Positions 1 through 14,200 of a stretch of DNA of 64,000 bases are shown here, piece after piece (positions within the stretch are counted from its first letter, which is position 1; the number at the start of each line of letters is the position of its first letter). Below the pieces are notes generated by a model. It ran no database searches. It was not told where the DNA came from and saw only the letters and a list, made by a program, of their open reading frames with translations. A program made the position numbers and the translations under genes. The DNA comes from Galaxea fascicularis (Eukaryota; Cnidaria; Anthozoa; Scleractinia; Euphylliidae): positions 24,057,077 through 24,121,076 of the forward strand of contig OX419342.1 of assembly GCA_948470475.1 (NCBI GenBank), written 5' to 3'.

Positions 1-815
1 TTGTAATTATAATTCCTTTCCTTTTGAAGATGAGCTGCCAGTTTCTAAACGCGAATTATAATTAAACTTCTCTGCCGTGTTTTTGTAGTAATTCTATCCC
101 ACTACAGTTTTAACAAATTTCGGCTAAATTATGTTGGCCCACGGAATTGAGGCTCCGGCGGAACTTGATTTGACTCCGTGTAGTTTTAGATACTGCCTCG
201 GGCTCTTGAGTGAGGGTCCCCTATACTTTTTTTTCGTGAAACGTGATTGGGACTATTTTTTTCTCGTGAACCGTGATTTAGGTTTATTTGTTCATTCGGG
301 ATTCGTGATTGCTGATATTTGCTTTATTGTGAACGTGAACGAATTTTGGGAATTATCCGTGACGCGTGAACAGTCTCAATATTTTTACGTGAATGCATTT
401 CCAAAGTGGTATAGGGGACCCTTTTGAGTGAGTGATGATGTTAAGCCAGGTGTACGAAATGAACCGTATGCATCCAAAAACTGTGGATTATGAGGTTTTG
501 TGCCAAAACAACAGATATAGAACATGAGTTCGAGTACTGTCACTCGTTCTTGTTGACCGATATGAGCCATTACTTTTGGGCTCCCTTCTATTTACACTCC
601 CTTTTTACAGTGACCCTTAAATAAGGTACACAGCTCGTTAAAGAAAGTGAAAGTAGGTTCTTTAACTTTTCTTCAAAACTTCGGGGTTACATATTAAGAG
701 AAGTACGAATCTTGTTTCTGTTGTTTTGCTGTCTTGATTTGCTTTCTGTCAGCTTTGTCCTGTGATGGGAGTAAGGCATTTTTACGTTCCTTAATTGTGT
801 CGTCTCTGTCCTCAG
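1..815. other. Intronic/upstream sequence of gene A, no exon recognised
   Basis: I see no F5/8 type C exon or signal peptide exon here, although paralogs B and C have them upstream of the SEA-like exon. The first exon of gene A that I can place starts at 816 and needs one carried base from an upstream exon. This stretch is therefore read as the 3' part of an intron. It contains the palindromic repeat at 213-422. Confidence 0.5.
213..422. repeat. Palindromic element with AGGGTCCCCTATAC ends
   Basis: The left end reads AGGGTCCCCTATAC and the right end is its reverse complement GTATAGGGGACCCT. The roughly 180 bp between them contains several CGTGAA/CGTGATT repeats. The size and terminal inverted repeats suggest a non-autonomous DNA transposon (MITE). 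The 98-codon ORF across it is a by-product of the repeat. Confidence 0.6.
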
Positions 816-3800
816 AGAATCGATTTGCTGTCAGTTTAATTGTTCGCCACGAAAACTTTACTTTGGATTATGCGAACACATCAAGTCCTGCCCACAGAAG
901 CTTGAGAACAAGAGTTACAAACCAAGTAAGTGGATGAAGATTTACTTGAAGATGGGGATAAATTTGAAGTCAGAGACATTCAATAGTAAGACAATTTTTT
1001 TTTCAGCTTGCAGTGCAATATTGTTGCGACAAACGGGTGCAGAAGATCTAGCTGCAACACGTGGTGTAAGACCCTTACTCTGAATCTTGTTTCCTTACGA
1101 AAAACTATGTTGCAACCGATGCGGGGAATCATTGCAGCGCGTAACACATCATCCGGTTGGTTCATTCGGTAGACCACCGGACTAACGTACGGGAGGTCGT
1201 GGGTTCAAACCCCGGTCGGACCAACAGTCGGGGTCTTCATTCAATAAAATGAACAGACAGTGCTGCCTTTTGTAACGTCCTCCCGGATAAGGACGATAAA
1301 CCGTAGGTCTGGTCTCACAACACTTGTTCTTACTAATTTGTGGGACGTTAAAGAACCCAAACAACGCTCGAAAAAAGTAGGGGACGTGGGTGTCCCAGGT
1401 GTGGCGGTCTATCACGGTTTGGTGGGTGGGTGAGCCAGAAAATCAAACATGAACTGATGGCGGCTACTGGTGGTGCCTTACATGCTGACGTCCGATCTCA
1501 CCCTACTGAAGATGTGTAAACCGCCACGTGTCTATGTGATAGATACGTTAATTTAAATTACGACCATCAAACTTGTTTCACTATTGCTTTGCAAGTTACA
1601 AAATGGACAGTGCATCTGCGCCGAGAAATTATCTTTGTTTGTGTGTGTGTCTGTTTTTTTTTTTTTTTTTTTGCATAAAGAAGCACTAATAATGGTAATT
1701 TCATTTGTTTTTTCTTCATACCTTCTCAAAAACCTCATTTTTCCCTCGCATGCTCCGCACGGATGGATGAGCGAACCTTGTTTTAATTAGGAGATACTGG
1801 TTGACATTAAGTAACGGTACACAGTGAAAAAGCAGGATGCCATGACTGGAACATGAGTTTAAAAAAAAAGTGCCCTCGGAGATATATTTAAAGCAATTGG
1901 AAATGCAAAAATTAGTGTGGGCCTTTTTAAGTGGTTATCAATTATTTCCGATGTTTATGTCATGTGAGCATTAGTTGTTATGTCAGTGACAAAGCATTTT
2001 TTGAACTTATCGTCACCACTATTAAAAACTTGAATTTGGAGCTTTGCGCTGTCCGTTTTTTTTTTCTATTACAAATACTAGGTATAATGTAAGTTAGCAT
2101 GTCAATCAAGTCCGATGATTGTTTCTTTGTAATAGGTTAGTAATATGCTGACTGGCTCTCCTGGTTTTATATCGGCTGAATTTGTAAGATTCGGGTAAGT
2201 ACATTCATCTTTCGTTCTAAAACTATTGTATCGCCTCCTTATTGTGTAGGCTGAGTATTCTGTTAACAATGATTTCTTTGGTACCAATAAAGAGTGCATT
2301 GTCCAAAGGAATTGGGTTCACGTAACCCTGTCAATAGCTTAGTCGGCAGTTTTAGTTTGGGACATCGCTTATTATTTATCAGTTGGCAACAATTTAACAT
2401 TTCTAAGGTGTTACTTATTCTTCACGGATTCTAACTTCTTCGTTTTAAGATTGTTTTGTGCGAGCTTTCTCTTAAACAACCTTTTGATATGTTTAAATTT
2501 ATGGTGCCTTTGTTGCTTTTAAGAAGATGTGTCTTCTGATGTTTAAGGATTACGAGCTTTTAGAAATACTTTAGAGTTTTAGATAATAGAACTGGGCGCT
2601 GTCTCTTGTTTACAGCTAGCTTACCTTTAAGTGAAGTTTTTGGTTACTAGTTAAAGGTAAAATTTCTATCTGTCATTCTTCTGTTCTGGTTCTTCATTAT
2701 CAAGGAAAAGTTTTGCAAGCGATTCGTGCAGTATTCCTTAATTGTATTTTTAGGTTTCCGAACTGTCAATCTTTGTTGAGGATTTGTAAAAACAGATAAA
2801 TAAGCGAACGGAAAACTTGTCTTTTGACGGCACCAGGCAGAATGAAGACGGAGAGCCAGTTAGGACAAAATTAACTGAGTTGTTACCGAAAGCTTGTGAA
2901 GGACTTGTAAGTGAAATATATGCCTTGAAAAACACTACTTTCTTGAGTGTTGGCTTCAGGAACGAGTACCTCCCGCGAGTACCTCTGCTAATCCCTGGGC
3001 AACAGTTCTTCACTCGTTTTTGCGTATTCGTGTGGACAGGCAAATACGATTAGAAATGACGCTACGTGTGGACGCGGATTTTTAAAATACGTACGAAAAA
3101 ATCTCAGTTTTGTGGACGGGGAGTTATATTTCTTTCCTACATCTAAAGAACGAACTTAGCATCACTAGTAATCATTGTCATCGTTATCGTTGTTGTTACA
3201 GTTATAATTACTCTTCAGTTACTATTACCGTTACTATGATTATTATTATCTTTATCACTAAAGGGCAAAATTACTGAAGGCTGATCGGCTGAGACAGAGG
3301 GTATTTTTTCTAAATCAAGGGCATTTTTTATAATTAATAGGGCCGATTATTATGTTTTTCAACGTGATTTTTTTGACATGATTCATTTTTTTTTGGTCAG
3401 GACTTTGGTTAAATCTCATCGAATTGATCGTTTGGTTAGATTTGATATAAATTTGTGTTCGCATTAAGCGGGCTTCCAATGAGAAATGAATAAAACGCAT
3501 GCACCGATTCCCTAATTAATTTTGCCCTCGTCGCTGCGCGACTCGGGCAATTTCGGCAACTTCTGAAAACACTCGTGATGATTAATCCTTAATTTTACTC
3601 GGCCCCATGCGATAATCTATTCTAATTTTTTACTGTGTAATAGACTATCAATGTCAATTCAATAATATCACACACTGAATTAGTTCTCTCGCTCTCTTTC
3701 TCTTATATAATCAAGCATTTGTTGGTAACCTGCGAATTAAACTGACCGTCTTTTGATGCTATCGAGCAGTTCTCTCCACGGAAGTGTTTATGTTGTTTTC

Positions 3801-6800
3801 CAACATTAATTTCGTTTTTAACTCTCTCATTTCCAGTCCCCAGTCAGTGAGTTCTCAGACAAGCGCTTCTCTTATGGTGGAGGTAGTAATTGCTCACAAA
3901 AGTACCCACATGAGCAGCTTGGTGAAGAAACTCGCAGCAGAGTATCTTAAGCCTACCCTGTTTCACCCTGGCTTCATCGAGATACACCATCCTTGTAAGC
4001 TGAATATCAGTCATTATTGAACTCCTTTGAGCTCTTATGTAATTTAATTTTATGAAAATTTGATTAGTTACTTATGTTTATGATTATAAATGCTGCTCTT
4101 TTTTCTTTAACCCTTAGTTAACTACACTTGTCCTTTACCAACTGTGAGAATCAACTTAACCAAGACTTTAGACGAAGCTAAAGTACTCTTCACAACGGAC
4201 AAGCAACGTTTTGACGCTGAAGTGATCGATTCACCCTGCATCCATGTTTGGCAAAACCGCAAGCGTTGGGAGGTATCTAAAGCCAACATTTCTGGGGTAG
4301 TCTTTGGAAAGTTCCTTCCCAAACCACTGCGTATCCATAATAAAAATTTGTTGTTGCATCAAAAGCATCAAAAAAGACCTAACGGCAGTTACCTGTATGT
4401 TAGTTATGTGTTGAGGCACCCACTGGATAACACAACTATTGCTTACGACTATGGCTATGTTTTACTTCTTCCACCCCGTCCAATTGCAAGCATTACCGGG
4501 GTCACCAATGCCATAAAAGGACAAGGAAGTGTTACTCTAGATGGATCTGCTGTCCTCTATTCCAGAGCCATAGATCAAAATGCGAATTTTCAATTCAACT
4601 GGTATTGTCGAAGAAAAGAGGAACGTTTCTCTGAAGAAGACTCCCTTCTTGGCAGCTCTCAAAATTCAGGAGGTTGCTATGGTTACGGCCCTGGGAGACT
4701 GAACGAAACAGGGAGGTATCTTACTGTTGATGTAGACAAGATGGAAACGGATCACACTTATGTATTTAGAGTTAAAGTTACACTGGGTTCAGAAACCTCT
4801 ACTGATGATCATTATCTCAGAGTTTTCAAGTCGGCCAATTTTACAGTACGGTGAGTAAAAACTTCCTGAATTTGCCTTTCGTTATCAGCGGCATCAAACA
4901 GCTGCCCACGGGATTTCCTTGGATGTATCCCTTGGCAGTATTAGCAATGAACGTTAGTCGTTGCGTTTTTCCAAGAACCAATTCTTATCGTCAGGTGTTG
5001 TAAACTTTCAGCGCGGCCACAGGTTTAGCAAAGAACAATATAAGGTTTAGTTTTTCACGACCGTAGGACTAAACTCCTCACTTGGAGGATAGCCGCTGTC
5101 ATTTTTCATGAAATTGCGTAGACTGTTTTTCATTCCTTTTTTGACTGATCTCAAATGCTGTAATGAGCTGGCAGGTTACAAAGTCGTTTTCTCTCACAAA
5201 GTACCTTTTCTCGTTTGGGCTATATTTCCAGCCGTGTGTGAACCGGCGCTCCTTGCCCCTCACCACACTTGGTTGGAGGAGCATGACCACCCGGAGTCCC
5301 AAAACGGCTGGAAATCGGGCGTAATTCAGTCTCATGCCGGCACAAGTCATCACTGGTAATTGTTTCTGGCTGATTTTTGTTCTTCTAGGTGCACTTACAA
5401 TTGCATGCCCAAAGCAACTGTCACCAAGCGAACGGTTATTGAATCTTTATGTTCAGGTCCACTTTGCCAAATGATCACAAGATATCAGTGGTCCTTACAC
5501 ACGAATTACTCTTTCGACCCTGTGCGACCATGGATTGAAGTTCGAGATTTAAAAACAAAAGTGCTAACCGAGCTTGATGGCCCAAATTTTGCACTGAAGG
5601 GGAAACTCAGTGAACACGAAAATTCCCTAGAGCCGAACTTTGTATACAAAGCCAGCGTTGCTGCGTTTATTGATGAAGACCAAGTTACAGCAGCTCAAAT
5701 CATATTCCAGACCAATACCGCTCCAGTTACTTATGGCGATGGCGGATGTACTGTTAGTCCGTCTGTTGGATTCGCGCTGAAAACAACTTTCTTGTTTAAT
5801 TGTTCACAATGGCACGACACTGATAGGCCGTTATCCTACTCTTTCAGGTAAGGCATCTCACTGATACATTCTTACTATGCGAACGTCTGCGAATGAGTGT
5901 GTTTGATTGATTGAATGAAACGGAAGATAGGGCGTATTGAGATGGCAGTGAATTCCGTGCAATGACCATATGACTTTTTAGAGACCTATTTTCGCAATGT
6001 TACTTTCACGTTTTCTCTTAACAGTTACAAATCTTCAAATGGAAGGGATGTCACAGTCATCAGTACCGACCCTACTCTCCCTTCCCTGGAGACAATCCTT
6101 CCCCCAGGACAGAAAGCAAAGGATTTTAACGTTACCATCCTCGTGGAGGTTTTTGATGCACTGGGGGCCGCAAGTTCTGTTATTTTAATTGTCAAGGTAG
6201 GATCCACTGAAGTGAGGGGCGTAAGATCTTACAAAACCTGAGTACATTGAAAATAGGAAGATAATTTTATTCGCTTTGTTATTTAGCGTCTTATCTCAGC
6301 TTTCGTTTTATTAGATATTCGCACTAACACCGCCGCGTCACATCCAAATTTTGCTTTGTCGTTACAGGTGATGCCCTTCGCTGGGACTTATCACACAGCG
6401 GTGATGGAAAAGGTTGTTTACGGGCCTAACAGCACTCTCTCGGCATCGCTGAATAGAGGTGACGTAGGGCAAGCAGCAGTGACAGCGGTTTTTGCAATGA
6501 CTTATCTCAATGACGAGGATATACCAAACGACGAAAAAGCAATTGTGAGTGGTTTAGAAACTGATGGGAGGCAGGATGACCGAGTGGTTTAGGGCGCTGG
6601 ATTTCAATGCGGTGACCCGGGTTCAAATCCAGCTCTGGCCACTTGTTTGTGTTGTTCTGGGTAAGTGCTTTGTTCAACTCCTCAGTCATCCTTGTAAATA
6701 ACTAACTGGTCTGCCTCCCGCAAGTTAGCATTATTATCATGTTAGGTTTATTTGAATTATTTGTTTCATGTATTTGTTCGGCCCCACTAGCCTTTGTGCT

Positions 6801-8176
6801 TAATATACTGCCGAGGGTAAACAAAGGTCAGTTTTTGTCACCATGTGTGCATAAAAGAGAGCATGTGGCCGTCGGCCATGTCTCAAGTGCACAACTTGGT
6901 TGTGAAGTGTTTGTCTTTAATATTCAAAAAGGAAGTAATGAGACTGTGATTTATTTCTTATTGTATAGGTCCAAGACCATTTGTTGAAAAAACTTGGGAA
7001 TGTGAAACCACGAAACATTAAGGAAGTTGAGCAACTGTCATCATTTGTTACCCTGGCAACAGAAAAAAGAGTACATATGCCTGCCTCGGCGTTGGTAATA
7101 ATTACAACTCAACACAAAATACTGTTTGCTTTAAGCACTTGAAATGTTTGCATTTCGAGGCCCCATGTGCCCCTTCTAGCCCAACACAACGTTTTAAGGT
7201 GACCGACACCGGTTTTCAGCGCTTTCTAACATTTGCGTCAACCATGCTTTTATTACTACTGCACAAATGCCCAATACCCAAATGGTCAAAATTAGAATTT
7301 CAAATTACGTCTATAAATGGCCGTTTGCCCCCTCAAAGGACTGGATCTACCCACAATTCACTTGGAACTGATCATTAGCGAAATGGTGTATTGTTGGTTA
7401 AAAAGTTATAGCATGATAGGGCGCAAGCAGTTAGAAACACCCTATATTTTAAGTGAAAATAAACTTAAATCAACTGACAATGCCCACGCATAGGTTGTAA
7501 AATAACTCTCTCATCTAACTCAACTTCAATAGCGCGCGAAACGAGTGCGAATTTGGCGCGATAATTGTATGGTTAGTTATTTGCTCCAAATGCGTACGTG
7601 CTCACTCCGTCTTATTTTTCTCGCGTAGTTTTGTTTTTTATAACTTAAATTGCTTAACAAATTTTTTCTTAGATGTTTTGGTTTGTACCTGTAGTACCTC
7701 TCTTTATTTTGAGTTTGATCAGCGGCACGGGGCCAAGAATCAACCAATCACAGTTCTCGTTTTGTTGAGCGAAAGTCTGGGTATATAACAAATATACATA
7801 ATATGTATTTCTTCTCTTCAGTACCCTGACGTACGTCTTTATTTAACGCAGTAGATTTCAGGGGATTTGGCTTCGTTTCTTCTTTTTGATGTACTCAAAT
7901 ATGATATGTTGTATCTTTTATACAGGATAGCAGTGTTCAGCTCCTAGGAGCGATGACAGACTATCTGACGATACACGTTGGTAACGAGAGTCAATATGAC
8001 AGAGATAGTATTCAAAGCGTGAGTGGAAGTGTTTTTCAGGGATTTTCGAACACTATTACGATCACGGCTTCAATAGAAGCTGAAAATAGCAACGGAGGTC
8101 GATTTAAGCAGGTGAGTGTTAACTTGCAATTGTTAAGATTAATTTTTCACGGGAACATATGAACCCAAAATTGACT

Positions 8177-8212
<36 letters not shown>

Positions 8213-11200
8213 AGAGCATCACACCGGAATCGCGAGGTCACGGGTTCAAGCCCCGTTGAAGTCCTGAATTTTTTCAGGCTTCTTTACGCAATGGTAAAAA
8301 TTGCGATCACACCTGCGAGGGTAATTCTTAATTTGATTTCATATCCACAGTTCACATATGATTTCTTTCATATGCATTATTCACTTACATTTCTTTCACG
8401 GGAACATATGAACCCAAAATTGACCTGCCCGCAACGTCAGTGGCTTCATAGCTCAGTTGGTAGAGCGTGGCACCGGAATCGCGAGGTCACGGGTTCAAGC
8501 CCATTGAAGTCCTGAGTTTTTTTCAGGCTTCTTTACGCAATAGTAAAAATTGCAATCGCAACTGCGAGCTCGCATATGATTTCTTTCATATGCATTATTC
8601 ACTGTTAAGATTGCGTCGCTAAATTTCTGCGATTGTTGCAGAAAGTGGACAAATGGCGAGGGAAAAAGTAATGTATTACGTAAGGTGGAAGGAAAATTTC
8701 CTTGCATTTTAATACAGTGCGATAATACAGTTACACAATTAATTAATTAATTAATTCATAATTGACCACTCCCTTAGAGGGGCTTTTCAGGGCCAATGAA
8801 ACAAATAATACAAATGAAAACAACAGAGTTAAGAATCCCAACTGGCGGGAGGCAGACCAGTTGGCTTTTTACAAGGATGACCGAGGAGTTGAACCAGGCA
8901 TTCCCCCTGAACAACTCCAGCTAGTGGCAGAGCGGAATTTGAACCCGGGTCACCGCATTGAAAACCAGCGCCCTAAACCACTCGGTCATCTTGCCATCTC
9001 AATACAATACCACACGATACATATCAAAACACGACACAAGACGAGATAAGACAACGCAGTGCAACGTAATGCAATGCAATCCAATACATCAATATCAATA
9101 TTATCAATGTCATTATAAATATTGTTGGTTATCGCTTGTCTTTTTCATGAAAGGATGTAACGGAAAACACTCTTTCTTTGATCGACCAACTTGGCACAAC
9201 TTTACTCTCTACTAAAGTAGTTGGTGAGGAACCCAGCACATTTACAAGTGATTCCATGGAGATGACGCTGGACAGGCAAACGCCATTTGGAATGGGAAAT
9301 AGAATCTTTATCAGTGAAGAGAAACTGAGAACCGTTGTCTTGCCCTCGGCCGAGGCACTTTTTGAAAACAAGACAAGTTCGTTAGATTATGTCGACGCTC
9401 AGGTAAGTCCTTTGACTCCTTCTTGCTAAGGAAATTGAGCCCATACCCAAAACTTCAAAAGCATTGTGAAGAAAAGACTGAAACACATCCTTGCCAAAGA
9501 GAATTCGGTGAGTTCCGCAAACAAAATTGCATTGTTGGTGTAAAAAAATTACTCCTTTTATCAGGTTTCTATAAAATATGCAAATTTTACTGAAGCCTAC
9601 CTATATTCAGACGTCCCTTAGAACCTGCACAGTGCGTTCTCTTCAAATGAAGAAAACGTGCTTTGCATTTGTTGTACATCTTATCTGTACAATTGGTTTC
9701 CATTTTCAGCTGCTTCAGTTAAATCAGAATCCCTACACTTGGGACGCAAGCGCAGATGATATCTCAACACCTGTGATACAATTTGAATTGAAAATTGGCG
9801 AAGGCTCGCAGTTGAACGTTTCTGATCTTAAAACTCCCTTTGAGCTCTTCCTGCCAATTACAAGAGACATGCAGAGTGGAACAAATGACTCCAAAGACTA
9901 CCTGTTTGTCAAACCAGATGGTTCTCTCCGATATCACGTGATAAACATTGACTCCAGTGACCAAATTGCGTACGTGTACCTGCAACCTCAAAATGACTCT
10001 ACTTTTGAAGTTTTCGTGAGCAGTGGTACGAGACCAACAGCAACAAATTACAATAGAAGCGCAAGAATACCCGATTTTTCGTCGTGTTCATTTTCTGATG
10101 ATGGGGCAGGTTACGTGAACTGTACAAGAAACCCGTTCGTGTTTTCATTTTCGAGTGCGTTAACGGGACAAACAGGGATTCACTATGTTGGAATTCGTCT
10201 GGCCAACTTGACGGCATCGGCGCCCAAAACGAGATTAAAAAGGGACGCACGAGAAGCGAGGTCGTGTGGGGAAAGCACTGGTCGACAAAAGCGATCTTGT
10301 GTTAGAGTGAAAGATCCGCCGACTACATCTCCTCCCACAAAAGTTGTGGTACCAAAATTTAATGCAAGTACAGATGTCACCTACAATTTGCAAGTGGCTT
10401 CATCAAGCTGTGTCTATTGGTCAAAAACAACGCAAGCGTGGATTACTAAGGGTTGCAAGGTACGACACTCTGAAGTTAAAAAAAAAAAATGGGAGACACG
10501 CTGTACCACATGAACTACTTACTCCCGACTAAACAAAATCACAAAATAATCGAGCATTGAGAGCTTCTCAAACAAGTGAAAATTCTACTTCTGTAAGAAT
10601 GTAAATAAAATCCGTTAATATTAAACCACCACTTTTCCCATGTTATCTGCCAAAACAACCAGTTATTATCTTCGTATGTTTTTTTTTGGATTTCATTGTC
10701 TTGCCCCTGTTCTGTGGTCTGCGAGAAGTCTGTGTTCGAGTGCAAGACTTCCCCTTAACCCGTTCCCGATTATTCTTCGTTGCTGTCTTACGAAGGACCC
10801 GCTAGTAAGTATCAAGGTGGCGTTTCTGACCTCTTGCCGGTGTTTGCACCAAATATAGCATAGTCGAATTAATGTTGGGTCTATTTACTTTTGTTATTTA
10901 TAATGATTCAAATCTCGGTTTTGTCCTTTCATCCAACAGGTAGGACCAAAGACTACATCTGAGAGCCTCCATTGCCTTTGCTCACATCTCTCAGCATTTA
11001 GTGGAAGTATCTTCGTGACACCAAACCCTATCGACTTTGACACCGTATTCGTAGCGTTCACTAAACTACCGGAGACCAAGAACTACGTGGTCTTGTCCAC
11101 GGTATGCGCGATTCTTGGAATTTATCTCCTTGGTCTCGTGTTTGCTCGCAAAGCTGACAAGAAAGACAAAATTAAGGTACGTGGATTAAATTCACTATAT

Positions 11201-14200
11201 GGTTTAACTACTGACGATAGATATTAGCGATAACCGGCAATCGAGAGACTGATAGATAGTCAAGATTGACCGACTGACTGAGCAAGAGATGGATGAATGA
11301 ATGATTCGGTGCCACAAACGGTAGCTGTTTCAACCGGTTGATTCATTAATTGATCAAGTTCAATTACACGTAAGCCTCTGTTGATTTTCACTTTTTTCCA
11401 TCATACTTCGTTGTAGAAACGTTCTTTTGTGTTTTTCCATTTAGGTTGTCGCAAATGTCCTTTTAGGTGACAATTCTGGATGCAGTGGATACCGATACCA
11501 CATCAGTATCCAAACAGGAATGTGGAAGGGGTTCGGAACAACTTCCAGAGTAGGAATCATAGTAGCAGGAAAAGATGGATCTAGCGGGGTACTTTCGTTA
11601 AATGACTTGGCGATGGCACGAAGGCTTTTTTCACGTGCTAGTGTGAATAACTTCACCCTTTCTGTCCCAAAATGCCTAGGACGCATCACAGGTGTTTACG
11701 TGTGGCATGACAACAGTGGACCTCATCCTGCGTGGTACCTTCAACACATTGTAATTTTAGATGCACAGACGGACGAGAAGTGGTACTTCTTTGCAAATAA
11801 GTGGCTTGCTTTGGACAAAGCAGCTGGTGTCACTCAGCTATATCTCAAGGTACGGCTGGCATCTCAGTCCTTAACGCATTGAGTGCTTTCTCCAAACCGT
11901 CTTCCAATTTCATTTATTACTAACCATTTACAACATTCTTTTTTATTCAATTGGCCCTTTGTTGGTCACCTCCACATGGTACATAACCACCTTGCTGGAA
12001 TAAGAGCAAATTACGCACTGGGACATCCAAAGCAAAAGAAAAGTAAATTTAGTTGTTTTGTTTTGGATATCCCAGTGCGCAATTTGCTCTTATTCCAGCA
12101 AGGTGTTTTATGTACCATGTGGACGTGACCAACAAAGGGCCTATTACTGCGGGGTCAGACCGAACTGTTATCAAATCGAATTGGACCGACCCTGTCTGTG
12201 AAAAAGACAAAACATGACATGACGGCAAAAATGTTAATGAGTCCTCTTTATTTTGTTCTTAATAGGTAGCAGAAGGAAAGGAGCTGACTTCGTTCAAGCC
12301 TTTGTTTATTTCCAGGGCGTCCCGCAGTTTGGGAGAGGGTCATGTCTGGATTTCAGTGTTTACAAGGCCACCTCATAGCTCATTCACCCGCTGCCAGAGA
12401 CTGACTTGTTGCCTTTCATTTCTGTTTACTGCAATGATCACCAACGCCATGTTTTACCAGTTCAACAAACCTCAGACTGACACTTTCAAGTTTGGTCCAT
12501 TGACCATGAGCTGGACTCAAATAAAAATCGGGATTTGGAGCAGTGTTATATGCATTCCCATTAATGTTCTTATAGTTACGATCTTCCGTAACACCAAGGA
12601 ACCCGTTATTCCCGAAAGTGACCATTTCGTACACTCTGACGTCAATCAGAGAAAACCATCCGGTTGCCTTCCACCGTTCTTCTTGTATATTGGTTGGGCC
12701 TTGGCTCTACTGGTCTCATTGACTGGTGCCTTTTTCACCATCCTTTACAGTATGCAGTGGGGTAAGGCTAAATCAGATCAATGGTTGACATCCATTTTGG
12801 TGTCTCTTGTACAAGATGTACTCATTTCCCAGCCAATCAAAGTTGTGGTTCTTGCAACGTTGCTATCGCTACTAATCAAGAAGCCCCCAGACACAGACAC
12901 CGTCTCAGGGCCATCGTTTTTCAAGGATAAACGAGGCAATAAAACAAAACTGTGCAAACCCCCAAAAGGAGAAAATCGTCAAAAGATTAGGGAACAAAGT
13001 ATAAAAAGGAGGAAGACACTAGAGGCTGCGAGAGAGATCGTTACTTTTGTGATTTTCGCCATTCTATTGCAAGTGATTTGTTACGGAAATGAATATACTG
13101 CACGATATCAGATAACAAGCGCAATAAATGACATAACTGGAGGTTTTGACGAGGTAAGTTGCTGAATATTGTACTAAGAAACTCGTTTGAGAATGACTGG
13201 TACGATCATGCTGGCTGAGGTAATTGCTTTACTTGGCAGTGACGTAAAGTCCTTGGCCTTTTCTCCTTCGTTTCGACACCTTGAACTCGAAGGGAATTTA
13301 AAGTACCAGTTGATCAAAATTCATGAGCTACGAACACGATAACCCACACCCGTTAAATCACGTTCAAGTGTGTGCTCAGAATGCAGATAAAAACTTCAAA
13401 AACTGAATTGCTTATTTTTATGAATGTTCGCTTTTTTAGGAGAGAAGCATGTATAGTGACGTTTAAGTGGATATTAACGTGCTTAAAGCTATTGAAGAGT
13501 TTACTTATCTTAAATAGTTTGCTCTGATTTATCTTTGCTAAATCATTTCAGTTTTGCTATATAATTGCTGCTCACACAGGTTGTGGACAAATCTTCTCTT
13601 TGGGAATGGATTGAAGAAGTCCTACTTCCTGGTCTGTATGATGTCACGTGGTATAATGGTTGGCCATTCAAATACGAGGAAGGGTATTTCAGCAACCATG
13701 AAGAGTTCATGTTAGGAATGCCACGACTCCGACAGCTACGGATGAAACCAGGTGAATTAAAATGATGTTCTGTTTATGTTTTGTGCGCCAGTGATAAGCA
13801 ACAGGATCCGTTCTTCAAATATTATATATAGCATTAAAATACCAGTTTTAACTGGCACTCCTCTTCCCAGACACCGTGGTTTCAGAGAAACAAAAGGGGA
13901 TAAAACTCAAGTTCTCCAAAAACAAAGTAGAAATGTGTCCGGTCTCTCTCTCTCTCCTGCGTCCTCTGAACACTTTTATTTCACACTCAGTTGCCGGCAT
14001 CTCCTTTACCATTTTACTTGTAAAAATACTCCTCGGCCAGCATCAAAGAAACTCTGAAGAAACGACTTGGCTTTCTTTTGTAATTTATTTCATCATCAGT
14101 AATACCAGATCTTTTGTTTGCTTTCAGCCAAACTTTGCCAAAACGATTTAATTCACTTTAACTTTACGGCTGCCTTCAACAAGTGTCGCCCTTCCTACTC

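Larger units (their letters stand above)
816..3994 (+). other. Gene A exons 1-3: SEA-like extracellular module
   Basis: Exon 816-925 encodes a strand pattern with FTLDYANTSS. A 59-nt exon follows at 2136-2194 (GFISAEFVRF), then 3837-3994 (SLMVEVVIAH). The 110-nt and 59-nt lengths are exactly those of the matching exons in B and C. Conserved positions are F-[ST]-[LV]-[DE]-Y near the start and G-[FY]-[LI] in the short exon. The beta-alpha-beta pattern ahead of REJ looks like a SEA domain. That name is inferred from pattern and position, because similarity is low. Confidence 0.6.
6368..10459 (+). other. Gene A exons 7-11: helical linker and GAIN-like stalk
   Basis: Exons 6368-6544, 6969-7094, 7926-8111, 9154-9402 and 9710-10459 are all phase 0. 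The first four encode a helix-rich, poorly conserved stalk like the GAIN-A region. The last starts at an NPYTW motif found in all three paralogs and has several N-glycosylation sequons. It carries two basic sites, RLKR and RQKR, that look like furin targets. It ends with a conserved C-x-YW...W...GC segment next to the GPS. Confidence 0.7.

Noticed and set aside
131..427. 98-codon open frame near the window start
   Set aside because: It lies almost entirely in a palindromic repeat with CGTGAA words, and has no domain-like pattern or splice support.
1007..1065. Possible second SEA exon of gene A after the CAG at 1004-1006
   Set aside because: The frame reaches a stop within 15 codons and no donor fits. 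The exon at 2136-2194 has the exact 59-nt length, phase and core motif of its paralogs.
2817..3053. 78-codon open frame in gene A intron 2
   Set aside because: It matches no module in the paralogs, lacks supported splice sites in the needed phase, and runs into a MITE-like end.
8191..8265. Functional tRNA gene
   Set aside because: The anticodon stem is mismatched and the loop lacks the usual U33. The sequence is part of a repeated element with target-site duplications, so it is a SINE head or tRNA pseudogene.
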